From NCBI GenBank assembly GCA_024226455.1, contig JAAELR010000069.1:1-63567 (forward strand): DNA of 63,567 nt, read 5' to 3'. The DNA is from Paracoccaceae bacterium. Lineage in GTDB: Bacteria > Pseudomonadota > Alphaproteobacteria > Rhodobacterales > Rhodobacteraceae. The position numbers were made by a program, and so were the translations under genes. Below are positions 27,826-36,080 of this stretch, piece by piece. Each line of letters starts with the position of its first letter. Within the stretch, counting starts at the first letter, position 1. The notes under the pieces were generated by a model. That model worked only from the letters and a program-made list of their open reading frames with translations, did no database searches and was not told the origin of the DNA.

Positions 27826-29004
27826 TCACACCTCATCCTCGGCCAGCTTCGGCAGGCCCAGAAATGCCCGCTTCTCGGCCTCGGTCAGGAACGTCGCCGC
27901 CGTCACCCGCTGCCACTGCTGATCGCGCTCGGACGACAGCGCCGGTACCTGGTCAAGATCGGGTTTCAGCGCCACCGCCTCTCCGGCGAACTCGCCAAGC
28001 CAGTGCGCCACCGCCGCCGCCACCCTGGTGGCCAGGGGCAGCACTGTCAGGCGATAGAAAGCCCGGTTCGCCTCTTGATAGTTGGCATAGGTCGCGTCCC
28101 CCGGGATCCCCAGCAACATCGGCGGCACCCCGAAGGCCTGCGCAATCTCGCGCGCGGCATTTTCCTTGGTTTTCTGAAACTCCATGTCGGTGGGTGAAAA
28201 ACCCATCGGCTTCCAGTCCAGCCCGCCCTCCAACAGCATCGGTCGCCCCGCATTCACCGCCCCCTGGTGATGGCTTTCCATTTCACTCAGCAACCGGTCA
28301 TACTGATCCGCCGCCAGCGTGCTCTGTCCGTCCGTACCCTTGTAAACGATGGCGCCAGAAGGTCGTGCGGCATTGTCCAGCAAGGCCTTCGACCAGCGCG
28401 AGGCACTGTTGTGTACGTCCAGCGCCGCAGCACAGGCCTGCATGGGCGAGAACCCGTAATGGTCGTCCTGGGGGTGGAAGTTCTTGATGTGGCAGATCGA
28501 AGAGGCACCCTGGCCCACCGCGAACCGGTGCTTCCTGGCGCCCACCGCGTATTCGAAGGCCACCGGCCAGCCATCGGTCCCGGGCACCACGCTCATCCGG
28601 TCCGAGCGCAGCACATGCAGCTCCAGCGGCAGCCCGTTCTCGCCGCCCACCGCCTCCAGATAGCCATTGCCGCTCAGCAGCAGCTGCGCATAGAGCGCCT
28701 CGAACAGCTCAGCCCGCCCCTGCGCCCCGTTCGGCCGCGCAATCAGCGCCACCAGCGGGTGCATGTCATAACGCCGCTCGGCGTCCTGGCAAAGCAGCGG
28801 CAGCGCCGCCGCCGCCTCCGCGATCATTTTGACAGAGCGAAAGCCCACCGGATTGCCGGCGAACCCCTGACGCGTCAGCGACGCGGTGTCGCGCGGCGTC
28901 CAGGCCACCCGGCCACCGGTCGGCCAGGCCACCACCCGCCCCGTGGCAGACGCCTTCTGCTCGGCAACTGCCGCCCCGCCCCGCGCTTTGAGAAACTCAA
29001 ACAT
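27826..29004 (-). CDS. GTA gp3: phage portal protein (HK97 family)
   Basis: A 392-residue portal protein forming the DNA gate at one capsid vertex. Family features include VGFRSVKMIAEAAAALPLLC (about 52-71), AQLLLSGNGYLEAVGG, FHPQDDHYGFSPMQAC (about 172-187) and FGVPPMLLGIPGDATYANYQEANRAFYR (about 290-317). AAGGAG before ATG 29004 fixes the start; the open frame runs to 29055. The stop lies 116 bases before the protease start, with a palindromic repeat between. Confidence 0.96.
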   Translation of the reverse strand: MFEFLKARGGAAVAEQKASATGRVVAWPTGGRVAWTPRDTASLTRQGFAGNPVGFRSVKMIAEAAAALPLLCQDAERRYDMHPLVALIARPNGAQGRAELFEALYAQLLLSGNGYLEAVGGENGLPLELHVLRSDRMSVVPGTDGWPVAFEYAVGARKHRFAVGQGASSICHIKNFHPQDDHYGFSPMQACAAALDVHNSASRWSKALLDNAARPSGAIVYKGTDGQSTLAADQYDRLLSEMESHHQGAVNAGRPMLLEGGLDWKPMGFSPTDMEFQKTKENAAREIAQAFGVPPMLLGIPGDATYANYQEANRAFYRLTVLPLATRVAAAVAHWLGEFAGEAVALKPDLDQVPALSSERDQQWQRVTAATFLTEAEKRAFLGLPKLAEDEV

Positions 29005-29196
29005 CTGCGTCAGCTCCTTGATCCAGTTTCCACCGCGCCGGCCCCGCCGCCGCAAACTCCGCTGCCCCCGCGCGCGAATGCTTCAAACCGCGCGGGGGCC
29101 GACAGAAAGGGGAGCGACCGCTCATGCCCGCGCACGCCCCGCACCCTTCCGTTCGCAAAAGAAAACCGGCGCCCACCCATGGTCGCCGGTCCTGTG

Positions 29197-29245
29197 TTCT
29201 TCTCTTTCAAAATACCTCCGCCGGAGGCATCGCGCCGCAGGCGCG
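29197..29245 (-). repeat. Second copy of the GAGGTATTT...AAGAGAAGAA element
   Basis: Read on the minus strand: GCGCC-TGC-GGCGC, then CCTCCG-GCGGAGG, then GAGGTATTTTGAAAGAGAAGAA. It directly follows the large terminase stop at 29246 and matches the core of the element at 8292-8346. A further 190 bases to the portal start (29005-29196) hold only a 56-codon frame without family resemblance. Confidence 0.55.
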
Positions 29246-30598
29246 CTACCGCTGCAAGGTACGAACCCCCGGTTGGCCCCGCATTTTCCCCGCCGGATCG
29301 ATCATCAGATCGGTCAGCGCCCAGACCAGCGCATCGACCCGGTCGGGCGATCCCTTGCCCTGATAGCCATGCGCCGCCATCTGGCACATCTGGTCTTCCA
29401 GCGTGCTCAGCCCGCGCACATGCTTTGCCCGGCCCTGTTCGTATAGCGCCGCCACCGGCTCGGATCGCGCCACCTTGTTGCGCGTCGCCCGCACACCGCG
29501 ATACGGCACCAGCCCGTCGAACTGCCGTACCACGGTCTCAACCAGATCGCCGCCCTGGTTTACCTCGGCCACCAGCCGCTCGGCCTGGTGACGGCGCATC
29601 GCCGCTACCGCTGCCTCGGCCCAGCCCTGGGGCGAGGCAGCGCTGACGCTGGCATCCTCCAGCACATAGGCCCGCCAATGCTGCGGCGGCCCGTCCATGA
29701 CCACCCCGGCCACCACGATGCCGCATTCATCCGATCCCGCATGCCCGGTCACCGGCGGATCCACCGCCACCACGATCCGGTCCAGGTCCGGTGTCTGGCC
29801 CACCCGGGCCGCCTCCAGCATGGCGTTGGTCCAGAGCGCGCCCTCGACATCCTCCAGCAGCACGCCGTCCAGTTCCTCGCGGCCCTGCCGCGTGCCGCCA
29901 TAGCGGGCATAGACCTCGTCCAGAAACGACCTGGCCAGATAGGCCCGGTTGTCATCGGTCGATGCTTGCGTCGACACGGTGGACGGGTTCGCCAATATCT
30001 TCTTCAGCACACCCAGATTGCGCGGCGTCGTGGTCACCACCTGCCGCGGATGGGATCCCAGCCTCAGCCCGAACTGCAGCATGTCCCAGGCCTCCTCGGC
30101 CTTCTTCCACTTCGCCAGTTCATCGCACCAGGCCGCATCGAATTGTGGCCCCCGCAGGCTATCCGGATCGTAGGCCGAAAACACCTGCGCCACCGCGCCG
30201 TTCGGCCATACCAGGCGCCTTCGCGACGCCTCCCATACCGGGCGCCGGTCAGGCGGCGAACAGGCCAGCAGCCCGCTTTCGCCGAACACCATCACCTCAC
30301 GCACCTCGTCCAGCGTCTCACCCACCAGCGCCACGCGCTTCGACCGACCGGGGTCCAGCGGCAGCGATCCCTCGACCTCGGCGCGCACCCATTCGGCCCC
30401 GGCGCGGGTCTTGCCCGCGCCGCGCCCGCCCAAAATCACCCAGCTGCGCCAATCGCCTTGGGGCGGCAGCTGATGCTCCAGCGCCCAAAACTCGAATAGG
30501 AAAGGGAGCGCCAGCAGCGCTCCCTCACTCAAGCTCTCAAGAAACCCGTCAACCGTTCCGGGCGTCGCGCAGGCAAGCCAGTCGGCGCCCGATCTCAT
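29246..30598 (-). CDS. GTA gp2: large terminase subunit
   Basis: The DNA packaging motor. It has Walker A GGRGAGKTRAGAEW, Walker B within QFDAAWCDELAKW, the coupling TTTPR and the nuclease acidic residues in VVAVDPPVTG and SPDRVDALVWALT near the end. The open frame begins at 30661, overlapping gp1 by 113 bases; the ATG at 30598 gives the usual short N-terminus (SGADWLACATPGTV) and a smaller overlap of 50 bases, but its ribosome site is weak, so the start is uncertain. Product from 30598: 450 residues. Confidence 0.94.
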   Translation of the reverse strand: MRSGADWLACATPGTVDGFLESLSEGALLALPFLFEFWALEHQLPPQGDWRSWVILGGRGAGKTRAGAEWVRAEVEGSLPLDPGRSKRVALVGETLDEVREVMVFGESGLLACSPPDRRPVWEASRRRLVWPNGAVAQVFSAYDPDSLRGPQFDAAWCDELAKWKKAEEAWDMLQFGLRLGSHPRQVVTTTPRNLGVLKKILANPSTVSTQASTDDNRAYLARSFLDEVYARYGGTRQGREELDGVLLEDVEGALWTNAMLEAARVGQTPDLDRIVVAVDPPVTGHAGSDECGIVVAGVVMDGPPQHWRAYVLEDASVSAASPQGWAEAAVAAMRRHQAERLVAEVNQGGDLVETVVRQFDGLVPYRGVRATRNKVARSEPVAALYEQGRAKHVRGLSTLEDQMCQMAAHGYQGKGSPDRVDALVWALTDLMIDPAGKMRGQPGVRTLQR

Positions 30599-30896
30599 CT
30601 CGCGCAGCGGCGAAATCGATCCCGTAGGATCCGACGATTCGAGCTGTTTTTCTGCGCTCATCGAGTACCCTCTGTCTTTCCCGCGAGGCCATGCTGCAAC
30701 CGTCCGACAGCTCTTTCAGAGCCACCTTCATCCGGCCTGCGGCCTCAAAGTCTTCCTGTCTTGCCCTGCTCAGCAAATCTCCAAGGATCACCCCGGCTTC
30801 CGCAAAAAGTTGTTCGGCGACCCTCAGGTTATCATCCTGATCGGTCGAGCCCCCTATCGGCTTAATCAAAGTCATTTTGTTCAGCCTGCCTCTCAT
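30549..30896 (-). CDS. GTA gp1: small terminase-like protein
   Basis: First gene of the cluster, a helical DNA-binding packaging subunit by position and length. It reads QDDNLRVAEQLFAEAGVILGDLLSRARQ-type helices, then a C-terminal DFAAARDEIGRRLACLRDARNG. Three in-frame ATGs exist: 30962, 30896 (GGAG five bases upstream) and 30875. I take 30896 (115 residues). If 30962 is used, the codons would run through the terminator-like hairpin at 30920-30953, which makes the start choice interesting for regulation. Confidence 0.8.
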   Translation of the reverse strand: MRGRLNKMTLIKPIGGSTDQDDNLRVAEQLFAEAGVILGDLLSRARQEDFEAAGRMKVALKELSDGCSMASRERQRVLDERRKTARIVGSYGIDFAAARDEIGRRLACLRDARNG

Positions 30897-30919
30897 GCTT
30901 GCTCCGCACGAGAGAAACG

Positions 30920-30953
30920 AAAAAACGGCCTCGGGGGTGTCGCCCCCGGGCCG
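30920..30953 (-). terminator. Intrinsic terminator in the GTA leader (candidate attenuator)
   Basis: Minus-strand RNA: CGGCC, C, GGGGG, loop CGACA, CCCCC, G, bulged A, GGCCG, then six U. The 11-bp GC stem with U6 is a standard intrinsic terminator. It lies between the candidate GTA promoter (30981-31009) and g1 (30896), so transcripts must pass it to express the cluster. It could also simply end mltG transcripts from upstream. Confidence 0.75.
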
Positions 30954-30980
30954 CTTGCCCATTTCTTCCAGCTTGACAAA

Positions 30981-31009
30981 CTTCTACATCGGACCGTTCG
31001 GAAAGTCAA
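30981..31009 (-). promoter_or_regulatory. Candidate sigma-70 promoter of the GTA cluster
   Basis: Minus strand: TTGACT at 31009-31004, a 17-base spacer and TAGAAG at 30986-30981. The predicted start is near 30974, about 80 bases before g1. It is the best promoter match in the mltG-g1 gap. Confidence 0.55.
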
Positions 31010-31020
31010 GATATTTATTA

Positions 31021-31036
31021 TTAACAATGCGTTAAC
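31021..31036 (-). promoter_or_regulatory. CtrA-type box TTAA-N7-TTAAC upstream of the GTA promoter
   Basis: TTAACAATGCGTTAAC as read on the plus strand: two TTAA half-sites separated by seven bases, with the trailing C of the full TTAAC consensus. It lies 11 bases upstream of the -35 element, centred near -54 to the predicted start. CtrA is a master regulator in alphaproteobacteria and is required for GTA production in Rhodobacter; direct binding here is inference. Confidence 0.6.
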
Positions 31037-31047
31037 GAACCACCCCA

Positions 31048-31074
31048 TAGGGGTTCCTCATTAACAAACCCCTA
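31048..31074. promoter_or_regulatory. Inverted repeat TAGGGGTT-N11-AACCCCTA
   Basis: A perfect 8-bp inverted repeat upstream of the CtrA-type box, centred near -87 from the predicted GTA start. The symmetry suggests a dimeric regulator site. A weaker hairpin, AAACTCC...GGAGTTT (31088-31110), follows further upstream. The rest of the gap to mltG (31111-31233) shows nothing distinct. Confidence 0.45.
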
Positions 31075-31233
31075 ATATCGGAACCGGAAACTCCTGAGTT
31101 TTCGGAGTTTTCTTTCTACGCCCCCAACCCGAAACCGGCAATTGCCAACGAGCCCCAGCGCGAAACAACGCCCATAGGCCCGCCGATGCGCTGCCTGGCG
31201 CCCAGAAGCCCGAAGCCTTCCATGACCCAGTGA

Positions 31234-32394
31234 CTATTCGTTGGCCCGCTCGGCCTCAATGGCGCGCCACTTGGCGACGTTCTCGTTGTGCTCGGACAAA
31301 GTCTCGGCGAATGCGTGGCCCCCGGTGCCATCAGCCACAAAGAACAGGAAAGGCGTGGTTTCCGGGTTCAGCGCCGCCTCGATGGCGGCCTTGCCGGGAT
31401 TGGCGATCGGCGTCGGCGGCAGCCCGTCGATGACGTAGGTGTTCCAGGGCGTCTCGCGGCGCAGTTCGCTCTGGCGCAGCCCGCGGCCCAGAATGCCCTG
31501 CCCCTTGGTGATGCCATAGATCACCGTCGGGTCCGTCTGCAGCCGCATGCTCTGGCTCAGCCGGTTGATGAAGACGCTCGCCACCTTGCGCCGCTCTTCG
31601 GCCAGCCCGGTCTCCTTTTCCACGATAGATGCCATGATCAGCGCCTCTTCCACCGTGTCAAATGGCAGCCCCTCGGCCCGGTTGCGCCAGGCCTCTTCCA
31701 GCCGGACATTCTGACGCCCCTCCATCTCGGCCAGCAGGTCGCCCCGGTGATGCCCCACCGATACTTCGTAGCTGTCGGGCGCCAGCCGCCCCTCGGGCGG
31801 TACCGCAGGCACATCACCGGTCAGCACGTCGAAGTTCTTCAGCCCATCGACGATCTGCCAGCTGGTTACCCCTTCGGCCAACGCGATGCGATAGCGCGTG
31901 TCCTCGCGCCCGCGCATCTCGGTGTATTCCGGCGGCACCACGGCGTCTTCGGCATTCGGATCGAACGACACCAGTTCGACAAACCGGTTCGATACCGGAT
32001 CCAGCTCGCGCACCTGCACGCCCAGCCGGTTGATCCCGATGCGATAAACGATCTCTGTGCCGCAGGTCGACTGCCCGCCGCGGGTGACGATATCGACGAT
32101 CTGCTGCATCGAAGACCCGGCAGGCACCAGGAAACTACCGGCCTTCAGGCTGGCCGATCTATCGGTATAATCGGCCCCGATCCGAAAGATGCGCGGATTC
32201 GAAACCGCGCCCCGCGACGCCAGATCGTCCGACACCCGCGCCATATTCGACCCGCGCTCGACCCGAAGGCAGATCGGATCGCTCAGCGGCCCTTGGGCTG
32301 AATACTGCAGCTTGCCCCAGCCGATCAGCCCGCCGGCGGCGATAAGCACGACAATGAACAGGGTCAGGGCATTGGACGCCACCGAGCGCCACAT
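31234..32394 (-). CDS. mltG: Endolytic murein transglycosylase MltG
   Basis: Cuts nascent glycan strands in the periplasm and sets their length. The 386-residue product has one N-terminal membrane anchor (about 9-27), a LysM-like subdomain, and a YceG catalytic domain with the active-site glutamate in IMASIVEKETGLAEERRKVASVF and the NTYVIDGLPPTPIANPG and FLFFVADGTGGHAF motifs. Its ATG overlaps the fabF stop as TGATG, giving a coupled fabF-mltG pair. Confidence 0.95.
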   Translation of the reverse strand: MWRSVASNALTLFIVVLIAAGGLIGWGKLQYSAQGPLSDPICLRVERGSNMARVSDDLASRGAVSNPRIFRIGADYTDRSASLKAGSFLVPAGSSMQQIVDIVTRGGQSTCGTEIVYRIGINRLGVQVRELDPVSNRFVELVSFDPNAEDAVVPPEYTEMRGREDTRYRIALAEGVTSWQIVDGLKNFDVLTGDVPAVPPEGRLAPDSYEVSVGHHRGDLLAEMEGRQNVRLEEAWRNRAEGLPFDTVEEALIMASIVEKETGLAEERRKVASVFINRLSQSMRLQTDPTVIYGITKGQGILGRGLRQSELRRETPWNTYVIDGLPPTPIANPGKAAIEAALNPETTPFLFFVADGTGGHAFAETLSEHNENVAKWRAIEAERANE

Positions 32395-33656
32395 CAGCCG
32401 TCAACCTTGCCAAGAACCACCGATGCATTGGTGCCGCCGAAGCCAAAGCTGTTCGACAACGCCACCTCGATCCGGCGTTCCTGCTTGACCAGCGGCGCCA
32501 GGTTCAGACAGGTCTCTACGGCGGGGTTTTCCAGGTTGAGTGTCGGGGGGGCCACCTGATCGCGGATCGCCAGGATGGAAAAGATCGCCTCGATTGCCCC
32601 GGCCGCACCCAACAGATGCCCGGTGGCGGATTTGGTCGATGACATGGTCGCCTCTGACGCCTTGTCGCCCAGCAGACGCTCCACCGCGCCCAGTTCAATG
32701 GAATCCGCCATTGTCGAGGTGCCATGCGCGTTGATGTAATCCACCGCCTCGGGCTTGATCCCGGCCCGGTCCAGGGCGGCCTGCATCGAACGCCGCGCAC
32801 CGTCGCCGTCCTCGGACGGTGCGGTGATGTGGAACGCATCGCCGCTCAGGCCATAGCCCAGCACCTCGGCATAGATCCTGGCCCCGCGCGCCACGGCGTG
32901 CTCGTATTCCTCCAGCACCACGACACCCGCGCCCTCGCCCATCACGAACCCGTCGCGGTCCGCATCGTAGGGCCGCGAGGCTCGCTGCGGCTCGTCGCCC
33001 CATTTGGTCGAAAGCGCCTTGCAGGCGTTAAACCCGGCTATGCCGATGGCGCAGATCGGGCTCTCGGTACCGCCGGCCACCATCACCTCTGCATCGCCCC
33101 ACTGAATCATCCGCGCCGCGTCGCCAATGGCATGCGCCCCGGTTGAGCATGCCGTCACTACTGCGTGGTTTGGCCCCCGGAACCCGTATTGAATGCTCAC
33201 CTGGCCCGAGACCAAATTGATCAGCGCACCGGGAATAAAGAACGGCGAAACCCGCCGCGGCCCGCGCTCGTGCATCACGATAGAGGTGTTCTGGATCGAG
33301 GTCAGCCCGCCGATCCCCGAACCGATCATAACGCCGGTGCGCAACTGGCCCTCGTCATTCTCGGGCATCCAGCCGCTGTCCCGCACGGCCTGCTCGGCGG
33401 CGGCGATACCATAGAGGATGAACTTGTCGACCTTGCGCTGATCCTTCGGCGCCATCCAGTCATCGGGGTTGAAGGTGGCATCGCTGCCATCGCCCAGCGG
33501 GATCTCGCAGGCGTATTTCGTCGCCATGTTGCTGGCATCGAACAACCCGATCGGCCCGGCGCCGGACCGCCCGGCCAGAAGCCGCGACCAGGTTTGCTCG
33601 ACGCCGCAAGCCAGCGGTGTCACCATTCCCAGCCCTGTAACCACTACCCGACGCAT
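32394..33656 (-). CDS. fabF: Beta-ketoacyl-ACP synthase II
   Basis: Elongates acyl chains by condensing acyl-enzyme with malonyl-ACP. The 420-residue product has the catalytic Cys in VTACSTGAHAIGDAARMI, the first His in INAHGTSTMADSIE and the second in KSATGHLLGAAGAIEAIF. ATG 33656 follows AAAGGGGCGG; the open frame runs to 33812. It is downstream of acpP with a terminator between and overlaps mltG by one base. Confidence 0.97.
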   Translation of the reverse strand: MRRVVVTGLGMVTPLACGVEQTWSRLLAGRSGAGPIGLFDASNMATKYACEIPLGDGSDATFNPDDWMAPKDQRKVDKFILYGIAAAEQAVRDSGWMPENDEGQLRTGVMIGSGIGGLTSIQNTSIVMHERGPRRVSPFFIPGALINLVSGQVSIQYGFRGPNHAVVTACSTGAHAIGDAARMIQWGDAEVMVAGGTESPICAIGIAGFNACKALSTKWGDEPQRASRPYDADRDGFVMGEGAGVVVLEEYEHAVARGARIYAEVLGYGLSGDAFHITAPSEDGDGARRSMQAALDRAGIKPEAVDYINAHGTSTMADSIELGAVERLLGDKASEATMSSTKSATGHLLGAAGAIEAIFSILAIRDQVAPPTLNLENPAVETCLNLAPLVKQERRIEVALSNSFGFGGTNASVVLGKVDG

Positions 33657-33780
33657 GGACCGCCCCTTTATGATATCCGGTTTCTTCTGCCGCGAACTGA
33701 TACCAAGGCTTTCCCTTGTCCCGCAAGAGCCGCCGCGCAAACGGTTTGCAACTCTGTGCCACCGTCGCGCCTGAAACGCA

Positions 33781-33803
33781 AAACGACGCCCCACAGGGCG
33801 TCG
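33781..33803 (-). terminator. Intrinsic terminator after acpP
   Basis: Minus strand: CGACGCCC, loop TGTG, GGGCGTCG, then TTTTGCG. A perfect 8-bp stem, 26 bases after the acpP stop and before fabF. It should limit read-through and keep acpP mRNA abundant. Confidence 0.8.
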
Positions 33804-33828
33804 CAAGCACATTGTGATGAGGCGCGGA

Positions 33829-34062
33829 TCAGGCCGCTTCAGTAATGAACTTCACCGCATCGCCGAACGACTGGATGGTCTCGGCGGCGTCGTCCGGGAT
33901 CTCGATGCCGAACTCTTCCTCGAAAGCCATGACCAGTTCCACGGTGTCGAGGCTGTCAGCGCCCAGGTCGTCAATGAAGGAAGCGCCATCGAGGACCTTC
34001 TCTTCTTCCACGCCCAGATGCTCCACCACGATCTTTTTCACGCGCGCTGAGATGTCGCTCAT
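33829..34062 (-). CDS. acpP: Acyl carrier protein
   Basis: Carries growing acyl chains on a phosphopantetheine arm. The 77-residue acidic product has the attachment serine in [21 protein letters not shown] (about residue 37) and the usual four-helix pattern with [14 protein letters not shown]. It has its own likely promoter (34189-34216) and terminator (33781-33803), as usual for this highly expressed gene. Confidence 0.98.
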   Translation of the reverse strand: MSDISARVKKIVVEHLGVEEEKVLDGASFIDDLGADSLDTVELVMAFEEEFGIEIPDDAAETIQSFGDAVKFITEAA

Positions 34063-34188
34063 AGGTCGTCCTCACAATCCGTTGGGGGCTTTGCCCACTG
34101 TTTTTCTGCCCAACCGGGGCCGATTCATTAGCCCGCCCCACTGCGGCGGATGCCATGCGCGTCGGCGCGCCCGGCTGAAGCTGCGCCG

Positions 34189-34216
34189 CCTATAGCATAT
34201 CAGCCGGGATAGGCAA
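34189..34216 (-). promoter_or_regulatory. Candidate promoter of acpP
   Basis: Minus strand: TTGCCT (34216-34211), 16-base spacer, TATAGG (34194-34189). It lies in the 182-base gap between fabG and acpP. Confidence 0.45.
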
Positions 34217-34244
34217 ACGCTTTGTGGCCGCTCGTCGGCACGCC

Positions 34245-34982
34245 TCAGAACATGGCCATCCCGCCATTGACATGCAAGGTGGCACCGGTGACGTAACCGG
34301 CCTCGGGGCTGGCCAGATAGAGCACGGCAGAGCCGATCTCGTCCGCATCGCCCATGCGCCCCGCAGGCACCTGCTGCAGGATCGCAGCCTTCTGTTCATC
34401 GGTCAGTTTGTCGGTCATCGCCGTGGTGATGAAACCGGGGCTGACCGTGTTGACCGTGATGCCGCGGCTCGCGACCTCGTAGGCCAGCGATTTCGACAGC
34501 CCGATCACCCCGGCCTTGGCGGCGGCATAGTTCACCTGACCGGGATTGCCCGTCGAGCCGACTACGGAACCGATATTGACGATGCGCCCCCAGCGCGCCT
34601 TCATCATGCCACGCAGAACGCCGCGGCAGAGCCGCATGGTGGCGGTCAGGTTGACCTCCAGCACCTGGGCCCATTCGTCGTCTTTCATGCGCATGAAAAT
34701 GTTGTCACGCGTGATGCCGGCGTTGTTGACCAGAATATCGACCCCGCCCATCGCCGCGGCCGCATGTTTCGGCAGCGCATCGACCGCTTGCGCCTCGCTC
34801 AGGTTGCAGGGCAGCACATGCGCCCGCTCGCCCAGCTCGACCGCCAGCGCCTCCAGCGGCTCTACCCGCGTGCCGCTGAGGCCCACCGTGGCACCCTGCC
34901 CGTGCAGCTTTCGCGCAATCGCGCCGCCGATACCGCCCGACGCACCGGTGACCAGCGCGTGTTTTCCCGTCAGATCGAACAT
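34245..34982 (-). CDS. fabG: 3-oxoacyl-ACP reductase
   Basis: NADPH-dependent reduction in fatty acid elongation. The 245-residue short-chain dehydrogenase has TGASGGIGG at the nucleotide site, NNAG, the catalytic Ser in NIGSVVGSTGN and the YxxxK in VNYAAAKAG (about 151-155), then VSPGFITTAMT. GGGGAAG precedes the ATG. It is 6 bases downstream of fabD and co-directional. Confidence 0.97.
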   Translation of the reverse strand: MFDLTGKHALVTGASGGIGGAIARKLHGQGATVGLSGTRVEPLEALAVELGERAHVLPCNLSEAQAVDALPKHAAAAMGGVDILVNNAGITRDNIFMRMKDDEWAQVLEVNLTATMRLCRGVLRGMMKARWGRIVNIGSVVGSTGNPGQVNYAAAKAGVIGLSKSLAYEVASRGITVNTVSPGFITTAMTDKLTDEQKAAILQQVPAGRMGDADEIGSAVLYLASPEAGYVTGATLHVNGGMAMF

Positions 34983-34988
34983 CTTCCC

Positions 34989-35933
34989 CTATCCCTCGCT
35001 CAGGCTTGCCGCCGCCGCCTTCACCTCGTCCGACGAGCAGATAGTTCTCACCGCAATCGACCGGTCGATGCGTCGCACCATGCCGCTCAGCGCCTTGCCG
35101 GCGCCGATCTCCCAGGTCTCGGTGACACCATGCTCGGCCATCCAGGCCACGCTCTCTCGCCAACGCACCGAATGGGTCACCTGATCGACCAGCAGCGACC
35201 GGATCGTCGGCGGGTCGCTGACATCATGGGCCAGAACGTTGGCCACCAGCGGCACCCTTGGGCGGTCGATCTGCACGTGGCTCAGTTCCTCGGCCATGCG
35301 CGCCGCCGCCGGTTTCATCAGCGCGCAATGGAACGGCGCGCTGACCGGCAGCAGCACGGCGCGCCTGGCGCCCTTGACCTTGGCAAGTTCGATGGCGCGC
35401 TCCACCGCCTCGCGGTGGCCCGAGACCACCACCTGCCCGGGATCGTTGTCATTGGCCGCCGCACAGACCTGACCCAGTGCAGCACCATGCGCCGCCGTGT
35501 TCACCGCCGCGAAGTCGAGCCCCAGGATCGCCGCCATGGCCCCCTCGCCCACCGGCACTGCCTCTTGCATGGCCAGCCCGCGGGCACGCAGTAGCCGCGC
35601 CGTGTCGGCCAGTGAGAACGCCCCCGCCGCCGCCAGCGCCGAATACTCGCCCAGCGAATGGCCGGCGACGAATGCCGCGGCGTCGATGCCGACACCCTCA
35701 GCCTCCAGCGCGGCCATCACCGCCATCGAGGTCGCCATCAGCGCCGGCTGGGCGTTCTGGGTCAGGGTCAGCGTGTCCTGGTCGCCCTCCCAGATCAGCG
35801 CGCTCAGCTTCTCTCCCAGCGCCTCATCGACCTCGTCGAACACCGCCCTTGAGGCCGGGTAGGCCTCTGCCAGCGCCCGCCCCATGCCGATCGTCTGGGC
35901 ACCCTGCCCCGGAAAGATATATGCGCGCGCCAT
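34989..35933 (-). CDS. fabD: Malonyl CoA-ACP transacylase
   Basis: Loads malonyl onto ACP. The 314-residue product has the FPGQGAQTIGMG start, nucleophile Ser in VAGHSLGEYSALAAAG (about residue 93) and catalytic His in VSAPFHCALMKPA (about 203). AAGGAGAGCAGC before ATG 35933 sets the start; the open frame extends to 36026. It is first of the fabD-fabG pair. Confidence 0.97.
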   Translation of the reverse strand: MARAYIFPGQGAQTIGMGRALAEAYPASRAVFDEVDEALGEKLSALIWEGDQDTLTLTQNAQPALMATSMAVMAALEAEGVGIDAAAFVAGHSLGEYSALAAAGAFSLADTARLLRARGLAMQEAVPVGEGAMAAILGLDFAAVNTAAHGAALGQVCAAANDNDPGQVVVSGHREAVERAIELAKVKGARRAVLLPVSAPFHCALMKPAAARMAEELSHVQIDRPRVPLVANVLAHDVSDPPTIRSLLVDQVTHSVRWRESVAWMAEHGVTETWEIGAGKALSGMVRRIDRSIAVRTICSSDEVKAAAASLSEG

Positions 35934-36026
35934 GCTGCTCTCCTTGTCACTTACGGTTTTGGCGCAATACCCTGCCGCGCGTCGGGGCGCAATTGCATCC
36001 CGGCAAGTGCCCACCTCATCAGGCAT

Positions 36027-36056
36027 GAAAAAACCGCCCCCCCCGTGGAGGCGGTT
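36027..36056 (-). terminator. Intrinsic terminator upstream of fabD
   Basis: Minus strand: AACCGCC, a C/G-rich loop, GGCGGTT and a further TTTT. It lies 24 bases after the stop of the unknown membrane protein and separates it from fabD. Confidence 0.75.
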
Positions 36057-36080
36057 ATTCGCGCGATGATTGCATGATCG

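Noticed and set aside
29005-29196. Small extra GTA gene between terminase and portal (56-codon frame)
   Set aside because: No family resemblance and no good ribosome site; composition looks non-coding.
15864-30962. Intact prophage
   Set aside because: No integrase, repressor, replication or lysis gene is linked, and gene order matches gene transfer agents.
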